The notes under the pieces: model-generated | Seen by the model: the letters and a program-made list of their open reading frames with translations, nothing else | Told to the model about the DNA's origin: nothing | Databases searched by the model: none | Shown here: piece after piece, positions 1 to 13,049 of the stretch | How the letters are laid out: the number at the start of each line of letters is the position of its first letter | Numbering within the stretch: position 1 is the stretch's first letter | Program-made: the position numbers and the translations under genes | Origin: Takakia lepidozioides | Taxonomy: Eukaryota > Streptophyta > Takakiopsida > Takakiales > Takakiaceae | Direction: 5' to 3' | Assembly (NCBI GenBank): GCA_030704615.1 | Contig: CM060731.1 | Location: 23,992,001-24,056,000 of the forward strand | Length of the DNA: 64,000 nucleotides

Positions 1-3000
1 AATCCCTTGATGGATTTGAAGAGGATGTCTCTCTGGTGAGAGTACCCAAGACAATGAATCAGAAATTGAATATTGGCTTTTGGTTGCCCACACAACGGGC
101 ATTTGCAATCCCCCTTTCCTCTCTGCTTCACAGGTAGGCTTCCTGCCCTCAGTTTATATTTCAGTCTGGTGCCAAGAGCAGGTAAACTCTTGAGGTCATC
201 CATGATGGCCTCCCCCATGTCACAGACTGGGAAGTTTCCTCCTAACTTCATTTTCATCAGACAATTTCCTGGCAACAGACATGGCTTTGGACACTACAGC
301 CTCTAAGTCAGATTTATCCAGCAGGGTCAAGACTTGCAGACTTAGATTCAGATCCTTGAGAATCTCTTCTATCTACTTCCGCCAGGACTTGGCCTGTTTG
401 ACAGGCGATCCTGCTTCCAAGATATGTCGATTAACTTAGGATATCTGATATTAGTCATACTTTGCAGCTGACCCCACCATCTGACCTTGAAGTCATCTTG
501 ACGGGAACTTAAGGGATTGATGCCAAAATCACCCCGAACAGCCACCTTCGCTGTTTTGGAGCATGCTTACATGCACTCCTTGAGCACCCCCATTTGAATG
601 GATTCTAGAGACTTAGCCTAGTTGGAGTCATCAACCCACACTGCAGAGGGGTACTCCAAGGCAGGCCTAATAACGCGGCAAAGCATGGATTTTTTTACTT
701 CAGAGTTGATCCCTCTGCAGTGGAAAGATTTAGTGAGACCCAACACATTGCGCTTGCCAGATAGAACAACTTTTTGAATATGTGCATCCCACAATTTAAG
801 GTTTGTGTAGAAAGGGAGGACAGGAATCTCTTGGCACTTGAGTTGCCTCCTCCCTCCCCTCAGTCGGTGTGCGCCACTGCGCACTTTCTGACGGTAGCCT
901 CTAGCCCCCAAAGGTCAAAGTATCTCTTTGCGCAATCAATCAACTCCTAAAGATTGGATGGATTCTCCCTTATGCCTGCGAAGTCATCCGCAAACGTAAG
1001 GGCTGGTATGGTGGCATCACCCACCCTTAACCCAAATCCCTCACTTTCCACATCCTTGAGGAGTTCATTGATCAAAACATTGAAGAGCAGAGGGGTGTCC
1101 ATTAACAGTGACAAAGCTTTTGGTGTTAGCATACAAGTTATGGACCACTCTCCACATCTTTCCCTTGATCCCAGATGACCAGAGTTGGAGCCATAGACCA
1201 TCTCTCCACACTGTGTCATCCAAGAAAAGGACAAAAGTGGGTTTCCCTTCTTTTTTCCTTCCCTGCATAATCTGGCTTAGAGTGAAGATATGATCCACAC
1301 AGCCCCTGTTTCTCCGATAGCCAGCTTGGCCTTTATGGAAACAACCTCGAGACGAGTACTTATGACTCTGCAAAATGTCTTGCCAACTGCATTGAGAAGT
1401 CTGGTGCCTCGATAGTTCCCCCCGGCTCTTCTCTGTCACCTTTCTTGTGTAGGTTGACAATGACCCCCTGTCGCCAGCGAAAGGGGATCATTTCAGTCCT
1501 CCAGATAAAATAAAGAGAAGTAACAAGGGTCTCTATCATGGGGTCGCCACCGTGCTTGATAAGCTCATTGATGATACCATCAGGTCCACCAGCTTTATAT
1601 CCGTTTGAATGCTCAATTGCTTCCACAATCTCAGAAGAACTAATATTGTAACCCTTTGAATTATACTCCAGTTCGTCAGGGCTGTCTTGGATCATAGGAA
1701 CAGTTTTTTCAGCTGTGTCTTTCCATTCTTCAGAAGACCCCTCACTGTTAGACCTAGAATTTCTGCCAAGCACACTTTAGTGAGTTTTGAAGGTTTTGAC
1801 AATGTCAACTGTTGAAGTCACCACTGCACCCTTAGTAGTCCTCAGCACTTGTACTTTGCTGACAATTTTTCGGCTGGTACAGATGTTGAAGGGCCAACCA
1901 GAATCTCGTCATTACCACCATGGTGCTTTGAGTTTATTTCCATGTATAACTTGTCCCAATATAATATCTTCTGAGACCTTACAAGCTGATTGGTATCTTT
2001 GTGGATCTGGTAGTATCTAGCCCACAATTCTTTGTTGACTTTCAAAGTGCAGCTTTTATAGAGGACTCGTCTCTCAGCTATCTTGAGTTTGATCTTATTG
2101 GTCCACTGATTAACAGCTCTACCGCAGACAATTAGTTTCCTCCCAATGATCTTGTCAGCCACAGAGGAGACGAAACTCTCCCAAGCGTCCGCCGCTCTGT
2201 CGACTCCATTTCCTGTATGGCCAGGGCGGGACTGAAGATCTTGGAACGGATGGACAAAGTGAGGGAGAGCCTCTTACAAGGCCTGGACATACTCAGCCTT
2301 GACCTTTTCATTTTGGAATTTTTTTATGCGCCACTTCTGAATTGAACGTTTCACAGATCTCTTGGTGTTGGGGAAACACCTTTTCATCTCAGTTCAAACC
2401 AGGAAGTGATCAGAGGTACCAATATCAGTCTGTCGATCAACACATTGGCACTCTGGGGAAACAAATTCTTGTCCACTATGATGTAGTCCACAATGGATCG
2501 TTCCCCAGTTTGGGCTTTCTCACGAAGCCACTGCACTAGGTCTCCTTTTGATCTATTATTCAAGGTCAAAAGCTGAAGTTCTTCCAGACAGTTTATTAAC
2601 TGTCTAATGCAACTTGTCCTCACCAAAAGGCCCAATAGTATCATCCTGATGAAGACCTGTACCCACCCAGGCATTGAAGTCACCCAATAAGACAACCTGA
2701 CCTTTGGCGAGGAACGTAGCACAGCCCACCTTTACGCCTTCAAAGGCTTTGTCTGTGTCAGCACTAAGGGTCCCCTCTGTGGGCATGTAACCACAACCCA
2801 CAAATAGATCCTTCCTACTCAGGCCGCCCTTCAAATTCAGTTTCAGCCAGATACTGTGCCCATACCACATACCCTTGTTGATAATTTCCAATTAGCACAC
2901 AAGAAATCACGGACAAAGAAGCCAACATCTTTTTGACCAAGCTGGCAGAGGCCGCCTTCAGTGCACACATCTTACCAAAGCACTCATAACCATTGACATC

Positions 3001-3290
3001 TCCAACCAGTTTGTGCGAAGTTTCCTATGTCTCTTGCCCTACACAGATATGAATACCATTTGCCTGAATATTTTGTCCCACTGCAAATTGTTTCCTTTGG
3101 TTAGTCAGCCCAGAGAACTTGAAAGTGCCCAGCCGCAAGCCAGCCCTTGGCATATGGATTGTTTGCCGTCTAGGTAGCCTATGGTTGCTCCTGGACTACC
3201 AACTGATATGCAAAGGGGGGTCAAATTACCCCATGGGTAGATTTTGCTCGTCTTGTGTAAACTTTAAGGATTGGCAAACCATTCAGAGTG
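1..3290 (-). pseudogene. LINE ORF2 (endonuclease-reverse transcriptase), frameshifted
   Basis: Broken coding region of the LINE. Consecutive minus-strand pieces match parts of one polyprotein: endonuclease (2384-2891, with GDFNAWVG and, further on, a VDYII segment), linker (1842-2162), reverse transcriptase fingers and palm (1065-1773, with a GPDG and LHKKGD stretch), the catalytic FADD segment (947-1234), the post-RT region ending RPALEY (618-911), and the zinc knuckle at the window edge. The pieces lie in different frames separated by stops, so no intact protein is possible. The family call rests on domain order and motifs. I cannot assign a clade (RTE, L1 or other) without an alignment. 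Confidence 0.8.
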
Positions 3291-3704
3291 CCATATACTT
3301 AAATCACACTACGCTCAGACTCAGCACACATAGGGCCAGCTAGTCTGTCTGGCTGCTTGGTATCAACCTCATCGAGGGCATCAAACTGGTTAGAAAGTTT
3401 CAAGTCGAAGTCCCCACCCTTGGTTGTCTTCGTAGAGCACCTCATTGAATCACCAATGTCTAAGAGCACTCTCCAGCCAGTCAAGGGACAAACTTTGAAA
3501 TTGTTTTGATGTGAGAGTCTATTTGTAGCATTCTTAGACGTTGAAACCTTCACAGTGCCTCCACTATCAAGTCTTGAGGTGGCGTCATTAGCCACAGAAT
3601 CCAATCCTAAGCTGGAGCAGGTAGTTTTAAAGGGATATCGTCCATCCTGGGATTCACCCCAAAAACTACACATGAAGCCCTAGATTTGGCATAAGTAACC
3701 ATAT

Positions 3705-3762
3705 CCCAGAGAGAGAGGGAGAGTGAGACAGAGAGACAGAGAGATGGAGAGACATGGTCTAA
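3705..3762. repeat. GA-rich simple repeat
   Basis: Purine-rich run of GAGA and GACA units just upstream of the 5' boundary of the antisense LINE. Simple sequence, no coding signal. Confidence 0.7.
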
Positions 3763-3861
3763 AGTCAAGTAGCAGGTTGTTTCCTTGGTTTCTATCAAAC
3801 ATCTTTTCCCTACTGTCTGCATTATTATAAGCTACTTAGAACAGGAGCAAAGACTGACAAG

Positions 3862-5324
3862 ATATTGAATCCAGGCTACTTGAACAATCCAGAGGCTACA
3901 GCATCGACACTGGACTCTGAGGAGTGGCTGCACACAGGTGACCTGGTCTACTTTGATGACCGGGGCCTCTTATACATTGTTGATCGTATCAAAGAGCTTA
4001 TCAAATACAAGGGCTTCCAGGTGTTTCTCCTAGCCCCTCTTTCCAGACTTGGACAAATGCCACTTTATATTTGGCTCGAAATGGTTCGTGAGTAAAGTCT
4101 AGGCAAGCAAGCTTGACTCTACCTCTATCTGTGAGCTTTAATTAAATTACAGACTTGCCACAGGTTTGAACATAATTAGCAGGAAAGGTGAGTTAGTGTG
4201 GGATGATGAGACGGCCTTGGGCCCCAGAAGATCAATGTTGCCCAACACTCTCGACATGTTGGACTGAGTTGTCCTTAACTGTATGGTACTGAATTGCCTC
4301 TGTTTTGTCAGAGAGCGCCTGAAGGTTTGTGGTTATAACCTGCCATTGGGCTCCTACACATTGCATCATGTCATAACCATTGGGCAAGCAGATCAAGAGA
4401 GATGAATATTTTAGTATCATGCTGCAGGTTGCACCAGCGGAGCTGGAAGGATTGCTGCTTACTCATCCTCAGATCATGGATGCGGCTGTAGTACCGTATG
4501 TTGAGAACTCCTTTTAACAACTATCCCACTCTCCACTCACCAGATAATTTGAGGATTCATTTTCCTGAGGAAATTCACATCAGTCTGTCCCTTGTGGTTT
4601 CCATGGGGTTAGTTGCATTCCATTGAGTGGGAGAACATCAAGCCACTTGTCATCTATGGCTTATGTACCACACTGTTTTGTTGAAACAAACTGCTTTGAA
4701 AATCTGTGTTGTTTATCCACCGGCATACACAACTGTTTTCTGAGAGGATGGGAGGCTTATGTCAGTATCAAGCTGAGAAAGTTTCATCTCTATGTGAAGA
4801 CAACTTTATGCAGACTAATCATTAATCAGTCACATACATGATGTAACATTTGTGCTACCTCTATGGTGCATTGTGGATGTTGGTACCTGTCAGCCTCGCG
4901 GATGATGAAGCTGGTGAAGTTCCCATAGCGTATGTTGTGCGGTCGCCGGAGAGCAATTTGACTGAACGCGAAGTGAAGAGCTTCATAGCTGAACAGGCGA
5001 GGATCCATTTATAGGCACTTTGTCTTTTGGAACATCACACATGTTGACCTGTTATTTAGAGCATCAAGTTTTCTTTCCAGCATGTCAATTGAGAAGTAAG
5101 TGCAAATTTGTCTGATTTTCCATTTTCCACTGACTAAGCTAAAATTATACAGGACAGAAGAAGAGGTCATTCTATTCTGATGGTGGAGCAAAATATGCTT
5201 TGCCGTGCAGGTTGCATATTTCAAGAAATTACGTCGAGTGACATTCATCTCTTCCATTCCGAAATCAGCATCAGGCAAGATCTTGCGGAGGGAGCTTACA
5301 CAACGAGCAACTGCCAAATTATGA
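3862..5324 (+). CDS. 4-coumarate-CoA ligase-like / peroxisomal acyl-CoA synthetase, 3' exons only
   Basis: Last four exons of an acyl-activating enzyme of the 4CL / OPC-8:0-CoA-ligase type: 3862-4020, 4428-4495, 4894-4996 and 5211-5324. All splice phases agree and the frame ends at TGA 5322-5324. Exon 1 here carries the GYLNNPEAT and WLHTGD segments and the [13 protein letters not shown] hinge of adenylate-forming enzymes. Exon 2 has [10 protein letters not shown]. The last exon has the [13 protein letters not shown] motif with the catalytic lysine. The protein ends in AKL, a type-1 peroxisomal signal, so the product probably activates a fatty, jasmonate-precursor or phenylpropanoid acid in peroxisomes. 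The intron 4997-5210 needs a GC donor (CAG|GCGAGG). The N-terminal two thirds must lie before the window, beyond an antisense LINE. Whether the gene is still expressed across that LINE cannot be judged. Confidence 0.85.
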
Positions 5325-6680
5325 GCTGTCTCAAGTCTCACCCATTTGTCGTTGTTTCTTGAGCACCTACTGTGGAACTCAGGGTCATCTTTGTGCTACA
5401 TTGCCACGGAGCTGCACAGGAAATGCTTGTCCTGTGGTGGGCTCCTTTCGCAATCCACTATTGAACTGATCTTGACCCTCTCATCCTTTCTTAAACTCTC
5501 TTTTGTCAGCAGGTATATATGAAAATTTTCTCTGCAACTTTGGTGGCATACCACCCTAACAACTGGGTTGCTAATTCTATAAGCATTATTTTGCAATATC
5601 TGTTATTTTCTTCCTACTAAAATGCAAATTTCACAAAGAGCAGTGTATTACCACCAGTTGGTAGCTCAGTTGGATGGAGCCTCGAGTGCCACCCAGGTGA
5701 TTCAGGGACTGCTATTCCATGAGCTCCCATGAGGCAATGACCGGGCAGCCATGAGCCGCCACTGGACTTATTACCAATGGCGGCATGTTTTTACCAGGAC
5801 AGAAACAATATTATTTTTATATTACTTTGTGGTAATAAAGTTTTGGGTTTCAAAACATTTTTGTGGTCAAGGTCCAAATATTGTGCTCATTGGTTATATT
5901 TTTTGCTCAGAGTACATTACCTCCGCCCATGGTCCGCCGACCCGCACATGGGGAAAACTTGACTACTAGTCCCAATAATCAAAAACTTGACTACTAGTCC
6001 CAATAATCATTTTGCCCATAACGGTATCGCAATAGCCCCATGAAATGCCCTTCCGCGGAATTAGAATAAAAGGTACCAGAGCAGGAATACGTCATGTGGA
6101 CCCTTTGACTGTGGAGAGCAAGCTTCCCACAATGGTTCGTCTTGCCCGATAGAGCACCGAAATTGGGCACCCAAGTCCACAGTGTAGCAAAATTCTTGGC
6201 CGCAGTTGGCCAATAACAGCACCGGATGCTTGATAAAAAAACTGGCCCGGTTAGCATAACGGTGCCAAAGTACCATTGGCAATTGTAAATTGTGGACCCA
6301 CTTCTGTTGTATATGTGCAATAAAGGCTCCGAGATGTGCGAGGAAATTAGTTTTTGTCAACACAACGTGGTGGTGTGGTGGAGCAATAGGGTGGCCAGCA
6401 ATGATGTTCCGTCTTCGTATCTCCCAATCATCATCCTTCATGGATATCATTCTTCATGTATAAGAGAGGACATCCACTACCTCGAGCCTCAGTCTCATTC
6501 CGCTCTATTCGTCACTCCACTGCAAATCTCCTCTTTAGGGAGTGTCTTCTTAGTCTGTCCTCTGGCCATGGCGTGCCCGAACCCTGCTGCATGCGTGTAT
6601 GGAGGGCAGAGGGCACGATAGAGAACCTTGAGACCGAAATCAGGTGACATCATTGTGTTCCTCAATAATAATATTATTAT
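5325..6680. other. No gene seen; 3' flank of the 4CL-like gene
   Basis: After the AKL stop codon the sequence is AT-rich with no exon-like stretch. A weak tRNA-like A box (TAGCTCAGTTGG, 5662-5673) could mark a SINE head, but its B box is poor. A 24-bp direct repeat lies at about 5957-6007. I see nothing else. Confidence 0.5.
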
Positions 6681-6684
6681 TTAA

Positions 6685-7035
6685 TATTTGACGCTTCCCG
6701 AAGGAAGCGTAAATAAGCGTAAATTATGGTGTCTCTTCATCCCGAATGGTTATTGCCTTGCCCAATGGTAAGGGCATATACCCTCTTACGAGTGGTTATG
6801 GGTTCAGACCACCCTGTTGGTTGTTACAAAGGTGTCCACCTTCCTACCGAAAAGCAGTAACCCTTCTGGGTCAAGTGACACCATAAGTTACGCTTGCTTC
6901 GGCAACGCGTCCACCTTTTTTTTTTGGCCTTACGCTAGGAAGGCGGACACCTTTGTGACACCAAGGGTGCATTGAACCCACCACCGCTTCCGAGGTGGTA
7001 TGTGCCCATTACCACTGGCTACAACTTGGTTGTCT
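6685..7035. repeat. Two inverted tRNA-derived SINE-like copies
   Basis: A plus-strand unit has an A-box-like TGGTAAGGGC and B-box-like GGGTTCAGACC (6760-6815), followed by a tail with GGTGTCCACCTTCC (6836-6870). A minus-strand unit starts near 7020 with TGGTAATGGGC and GGGTTCAATGC and runs back to about 6690 with the same tail motif (6935-6972, reversed). Related copies occur at 13050-13215 and 41325-41445. The internal-promoter boxes and dispersed copies suggest a tRNA-derived SINE. No poly-A or clear target duplication was found. Confidence 0.5.
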
Positions 7036-7334
7036 GTGTTCCTCAATGGTTACCTAAGGATCCTCCACATAGGTTTCGATGAGAGTTGGGGAGTGGCTGA
7101 AAGACTATCACGAAGTCAGCGGAGGTCGTCTATCGCATATGTGGAACAGATTGCACACAGCCCTATTAGTGGAAGTATTGCCAGTGGGCGTAAGATAATG
7201 ACATACAAGAGTTCTATACTCGTCGACGCACCCACTCACAAACATAGTATGGCAACATTCTCCTAACGTACGAGGATGAGTGGCATGGAACACGAGGCCC
7301 ATAGTGAAACTTTTGTGATGATACCGATGGACAT

Positions 7335-7353
7335 GATATATATATATATATAA
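7335..7353. repeat. (TA)n microsatellite
   Basis: Run of alternating T and A, about nine units. Confidence 0.9.
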
Positions 7354-7494
7354 GGAAATACCTGGGAGTGACACATCACGATTGTCATTAATCCTTAATA
7401 TTTGACTTTTTCCACTGAGCACAAAAATGCCAATAATTTATGGAAAAATGACAATTTGAAAATTCTGACCGCACATTAGGTGCGTACCAGTGTT

Positions 7495-7690
7495 GTGCAG
7501 GTAAATCATTTACCTGGATTTACCCAGCATAAATCAGGGTAAGGGTAAATGATTTATTGACCCTCACACTTACCCTTCAGACGGGTAAATAACCTGAGAT
7601 ACCCTTACCCTTGAAGGATAAATAATTTCCATATACCCTTTACTCGTGGGTAAATAGGATAAATAGCAAAAGGCTAAATAAACTCTTCTA
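7495..7690. repeat. Degenerate GGGTAAAT / ATTTACCC repeat patch
   Basis: About 190 bp in which the octamer GGGTAAAT and its complement recur many times at irregular spacing and in both orientations. It is non-coding. It may be subterminal sequence of an unrecognised transposon, or simple decay of a tandem repeat. Confidence 0.5.
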
Positions 7691-8269
7691 CATCCCTAAG
7701 TAGGAGGGCCTTCATTCAAGGGTCCCTTGTGCAAACATCCTCCCTCTATCACTATCTCCAAGGGCCTATCATTGTCTTGCGTACCATATAAGGGCTTCAT
7801 CTCTATGAAAAGCTTTGGGTTTGTGTCAAGAGTTTGCTTGGAACAGGCGGGCAATTTTCAATGCTATGAACTCAACTTGGATCTCAAAAGCAGTAGTTTC
7901 GTGGATGAGGCACTCATACATGGTCTTATTTGGCTTTATTTGATTATTATCTTTGGTGTGAAAATCATCTCTCATATTATTCACAACATATGATACAGTC
8001 AGCCTTATATAAACCAAAAAATAGATCAAAAATTGATTATCTGAGGTTAGTAAGAAGCTGTTTATTACTGTTCTCGGGTGGATTGGAAACAAAGCAGTCA
8101 CCGAACTCTATCATCATTCACGAAACCTGCAGGCTTCGATTCAAACTGTATTTCTTGCTAGACAAGAGTGGGGGCTTCGTCTTCCATACGGTAGCCCATA
8201 TCCTTCCGTAGACAGACCAAGTAGCTGGCCATGGTTGAGCATCATTCGCAATTTGCCCCACCCTGATCT

Positions 8270-8640
8270 GTTTCATGGACACAAGACATGGGCAGTTAGA
8301 GGATTTGAAGCAAATCCTCTTTCATATCAATCTGACTATTGAGACACTCTTGATTGATTATGGGACCGACAAGGTTGGAACACCGGCCCACTAACTGTCA
8401 TCACTGCCGGAACTAGAGGTGGCATCCACAATGCTAGTATTGATGCTATACATAATAACTTCAAAATCCCCATCCCCCCTATCCATAAATGTTTAAAAGC
8501 AATTCACCTCACAACGCTTCGTTCCCTCACCGCTATTATCACCAACAAACGCCAACTGGGATCCAGCTCTACGACAGAACCCTTGGGTACCCAGGGGTAC
8601 GATTGGTACATCTATTTCTACGGTTACCTGGTGTCCTATA
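8270..8640 (+). pseudogene. Unrecognised coding relic, probably retroelement
   Basis: One plus-strand frame reads with only a few stops through a region that looks coding-like (segments such as GTRGGIHNASIDAI and HLTTLRSLTAIITNKRQ). I do not recognise the family. It sits among repeats, so a transposon origin is the simplest reading. Upstream and downstream (7690-8270 and 8650-9690) I see no genes. Confidence 0.3.
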
Positions 8641-9691
8641 GGACACCTGTATTTCTTCTAGGGCCCACCCCCGAAAGGGGGCAGTAGCCGCAAGGTGAAG
8701 TGGCTCTTAGTTACGCCGGCTTCGGCCGGAGTCTTCTCTCAGAGGAGCTCACGCCTCAACACCAGAATTCAAGCACTGAGGTGTGCCGCCTGCATGCCTG
8801 ACCTCCAAATGCCCAAGAAGTACCAAAGTTGGGAGAAATCACACCAAAGAATTGACCAGCCTCTTTTGGATCTCAGCTTTCCTGTCCGCAGTGTGATCAA
8901 TGGAACAGGAGCCTCATTAGTGGTAAAGAATGGTAGTTGAAAGCCTTTTTGATAAGACAGGAAAGAGTGTATCATTTTAAGAATTGAGATATCTCCATAC
9001 TTACTATTGAAGTAGCCAAAAAAGAAGTACTGCGAAGACGGAAAAGAATGTCCAATTGTTCCCAACCAAAAGCAATAGGGACATGCCCTTGAGACAAAAA
9101 CAAAGAAGCAGTGAGATAAATAGGGGAGCTGACAGACTAGGGAATCTGACAAAACTGCAACTCATGTGAACAAACCAAAGCATTGGATTGCTGTGCGTGG
9201 TTTGAGCCAGTGTGACGTACCGGGCTACTCCATCAAATACAATGTATCCAGATGCAGGAAGGTTAGACAAGTGGGTATTTAGGGCAGAGATAGCTCTCCA
9301 GCCGGGACAGACCTCTTCACCAACTTTGCCCATGCTTCATTAGTCTGAGCAATTACCTTTAACGCATATTCCTGGATTACATTCCACTGACATAAATATC
9401 ATTGGCTTGCTTACTCAAGGGGCTTCTGCTGTCAACTGTGCCACATCTAGCAGAAATAGACTGCACACTGCTTTTCCTTCCACTAATCTACAGTCATGCC
9501 ACAATTGCAACTAAGAAATACAAAGCCCAGAACTTCTTTGGAGCACTCTCACCACAAGCACGGTGAAGGACCCATTAGTGCCCAGCTGCTAGAACATCTG
9601 GTGGTTGGATTATGAGACTACGGCAGCCAAATGCAGTTACTTTATATTCTCTCGGGGTTTCAGTGCCAGTTAAACCTCCCCATACAAACCG

Positions 9692-9767
9692 CAGAACCAC
9701 ACAGATTGTACTCATAAGACGTTGTTTGCCGTAGCCTTGTGGCCATTGACCCTCAGAACCACACAGA
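9692..9767 (-). mobile_element. 48-bp 5'-truncated LINE insertion with 14-bp target duplication
   Basis: Bases 9706-9753 match the extreme 3' end of the LINE family (antisense; core GTACTCATAAGAC...TTGCCGTAGCC). They are flanked by identical 14-bp direct repeats CAGAACCACACAGA at 9692-9705 and 9754-9767. This is the expected footprint of target-primed insertion with extreme 5' truncation. Confidence 0.8.
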
Positions 9768-10224
9768 GAGAATGCGTAAGGAGAAGAAGTGATGCAAGTA
9801 CCTAAGAACGCCTCATAGGAGAATGGCAGCGCCACAGTGGAGGGCAACGCAAGCATGGCAGCAATCGCTACCTCCTTCGCAGCTGTGTTCAAACTAAACA
9901 AGGTGAATCCTCTTGTGGGTCTCCATCGAAATGGAAGGATGACCAGATTGAATCTGGATAAATGAACCTTCCAGATTTGTAGACTATGTACTGTTGATTC
10001 CATAAGTGCTACAGGCTTGCCTGAATTCGTTTCTGCAAGAAGCTATGTGTTTAGAAGAGATTTGAAATCAGCTGGGAATAATGCCTACAATGCATGAACT
10101 TGGGATTGTAGGGGGATTATATGCTGCTTCAGTGTTACCACTAGTACTTGTCCTCCCTCCCGCACACAATTCCCTCATGAATGTACCCAAGGCATCCACT
10201 GAACTTCTCAGGGACTTAGAATTT

Positions 10225-10305
10225 TTTTGAAGTTACAAGCGGCTGGAATTCGACCCTGCAACCTACACTCTCAGGTCAGATCTCTCACACCACTGAGCTG
10301 CATTC
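10225..10305 (-). repeat. tRNA-like SINE head
   Basis: On the minus strand the segment has a tRNA-like A box (AGCTCAGTGGTG) and B box (GGGTCGAATTCC) at normal spacing. It cannot form a credible complete cloverleaf with an acceptor stem, so I treat it as a SINE-type relic and not a working tRNA gene. Confidence 0.4.
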
Positions 10306-10819
10306 TACATGATGGAACTTTGAATTTAATGTTAGTTATACCCAAAAATGGACTTATGACTGCGTGGGGCTCACCAATACATTGGCGTCGTCGTGGTGAC
10401 CTGTGGTGACCCCAGGAATGTGATGCGCCAGACTAGGGGGGCCAAGTTCAACTCTGGAGCCGGGCGCATCCTTTCCTATTACTTGCCCGAGGGCGTTAGC
10501 CTGCAGCATTTGGGACGAATGACGGCAGAGTAAGACTCAAGGTATGTAATCTTAAACTACAGACCTTGGGTCTTTGTCTGCAGTCCTTGGTCCCAAAAGT
10601 TGCAAGCTAATGCCCTCGTGGCAGAACGCTCAAACATGTATCCCTGCAAGTATCCTTTTGAACTCTGTCTGCCTCATCAACAAGAAAACATCTCAATGAA
10701 TAAATGAACCCCAGTTCCCTATCTTCCTTGCCTACCCTTACAACACACAACCATCACCACAAGTCATATGATTGCAAGATTATGACAAGTTTCAATATAC
10801 TAGATTCAACTCTGGTTTT

Positions 10820-11170
10820 ATCATTCTCTAGGACCTTAAGGATGATCTGAAGGGCCTTCCTATCCTCAGCAATAGACTGAAATTGAAACTTGGGGACAGG
10901 GAGCTAACCTTTGAACAATAAACAGATGCAGAGAGGAAAAGGAGATTGTAATTGACAAATGTGCAGGCAACTTGACAACAATATCAATATCCATTTCCTG
11001 ATACATTCTTTGGGGTATCCTCACGAGAGAGTTACCCTCTTCAGGAACATCAAGAACATGGTTCCTGCACCTCTGTTCACCAGCAAAATCTCTGCTTGGT
11101 GGAACATTCAAAGCAGTTGTATCTCCACAATTCAATCTTTCTACATACACTGGCCTTTGGATGTGTCATA
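10820..11170 (+). mobile_element. Diverged LINE C-terminal fragment
   Basis: Plus-strand relic of the same LINE family. It contains the DDLKGLP...LKLKLG segment and the zinc-knuckle region reading NINIHFLIHSLGYPHER, then VPAPLFTS. It is interrupted by stops and frameshifts and more diverged than the other copies, so it is an older insertion. It lies just downstream of the RPS18 stop codon. Confidence 0.7.
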
Positions 11171-11499
11171 AAATCCACATTACTCATGCATTAATTACAC
11201 AGCAAAAGACTAGAAAATTGCACTGGACATCTTTTGAAGTTCCATCGTGTGTATTCAATCTAGTAAAGTGGACAGCAGTCAGGCCCATTTGGCAGGACAG
11301 CAAATTTGCTTAAGTCCAAATTTGACTCCTTTGAACACATGAACATATGGAAAACACCAACAATCTTACTCATCCTGAAACTCACATTCGCTAGACAAGA
11401 CTATTTCCTGATGCAGATGACCTGAAACTACATCAAACTTCAAGTGCAAAGATGCAGCTTCATGAGGATGTGGCCTTGGCATTGATGGCGTCTGACCAT

Positions 11500-12591
<1,092 letters not shown>

Positions 12592-12700
12592 TGTGGATCC
12601 CCACACAGCAGCACAGCACAGGCAAGCCGCAAAAGACCTTCGTAAAGAGACGACATTGTTACCTCAAACCCTAGCGAGTCCAGTTGACGGCTTTTGGTTT
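12592..12700 (-). promoter_or_regulatory. RPS18 5' region with telo-box
   Basis: About 80 bp upstream of the RPS18 start, the motif AAACCCTA (12666-12673, i.e. TAGGGTTT on the gene strand) matches the plant telo-box common in promoters of ribosomal-protein genes. The leader between it and the ATG is rich in TC and GC. Its presence is seen directly. Its role is inferred from known ribosomal-protein promoters. Confidence 0.55.
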
Positions 12701-13049
12701 TACTTATTTTAAAAGGATGAAAATAGGTTGATTTGGTATATGAAGATCAACTTTTAGGGGGGTCACTTTCTTTGTTTGCTGGGCTTACTTCTCCTTGTTT
12801 GAGGGTTGGTTGTCGGAGATTCATTGTTGATCGCTCATTAAGTTCACGACCAGTGTGTTTTTTTAAGGATTTTGAAAAGGGGTGCGAGTGGCTATATTAC
12901 TGGGAGTAGGGTAGTGCAAGTGGCCCACTCTAGGTAATTTTCCTAGAATTGGTAGGCTACATGTATTCCACTCTTGTGGTATTCTGCGAATCAAATGGAT
13001 GTTGAGGAGCAATAGAAGGCGAAGTATAGAAATAGCTGAAAACCAAAAT

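Larger units (their letters stand above)
1..3840 (-). mobile_element. LINE (non-LTR retrotransposon), antisense, 3' end outside window
   Basis: The minus strand reads, from about 3840 down to 1, as a decayed non-LTR retrotransposon. In order it shows an N-terminal or ORF1-like part (3300-3670), an apurinic-type endonuclease with a GDFNAWVG motif (about 2660-2890), a linker region (1850-2160), a reverse transcriptase with an FADD catalytic box (about 985), and a C-terminal CPLC...H...C zinc knuckle (1-100). Reading frames shift several times, so this copy is dead. The element ends only about 20 bp upstream of the first visible 4CL-like exon on the plus strand, so it probably lies antisense in an intron of that gene or has replaced its upstream part. 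The true 3' end is outside the window. Other copies of the family lie at 9.7, 10.8-11.2 and 32.5-36.6 kb. Confidence 0.85.

Noticed and set aside
10225-10305. Possible tRNA gene on the minus strand
   Set aside because: Boxes are present but no acceptor stem. Treated as a SINE relic.
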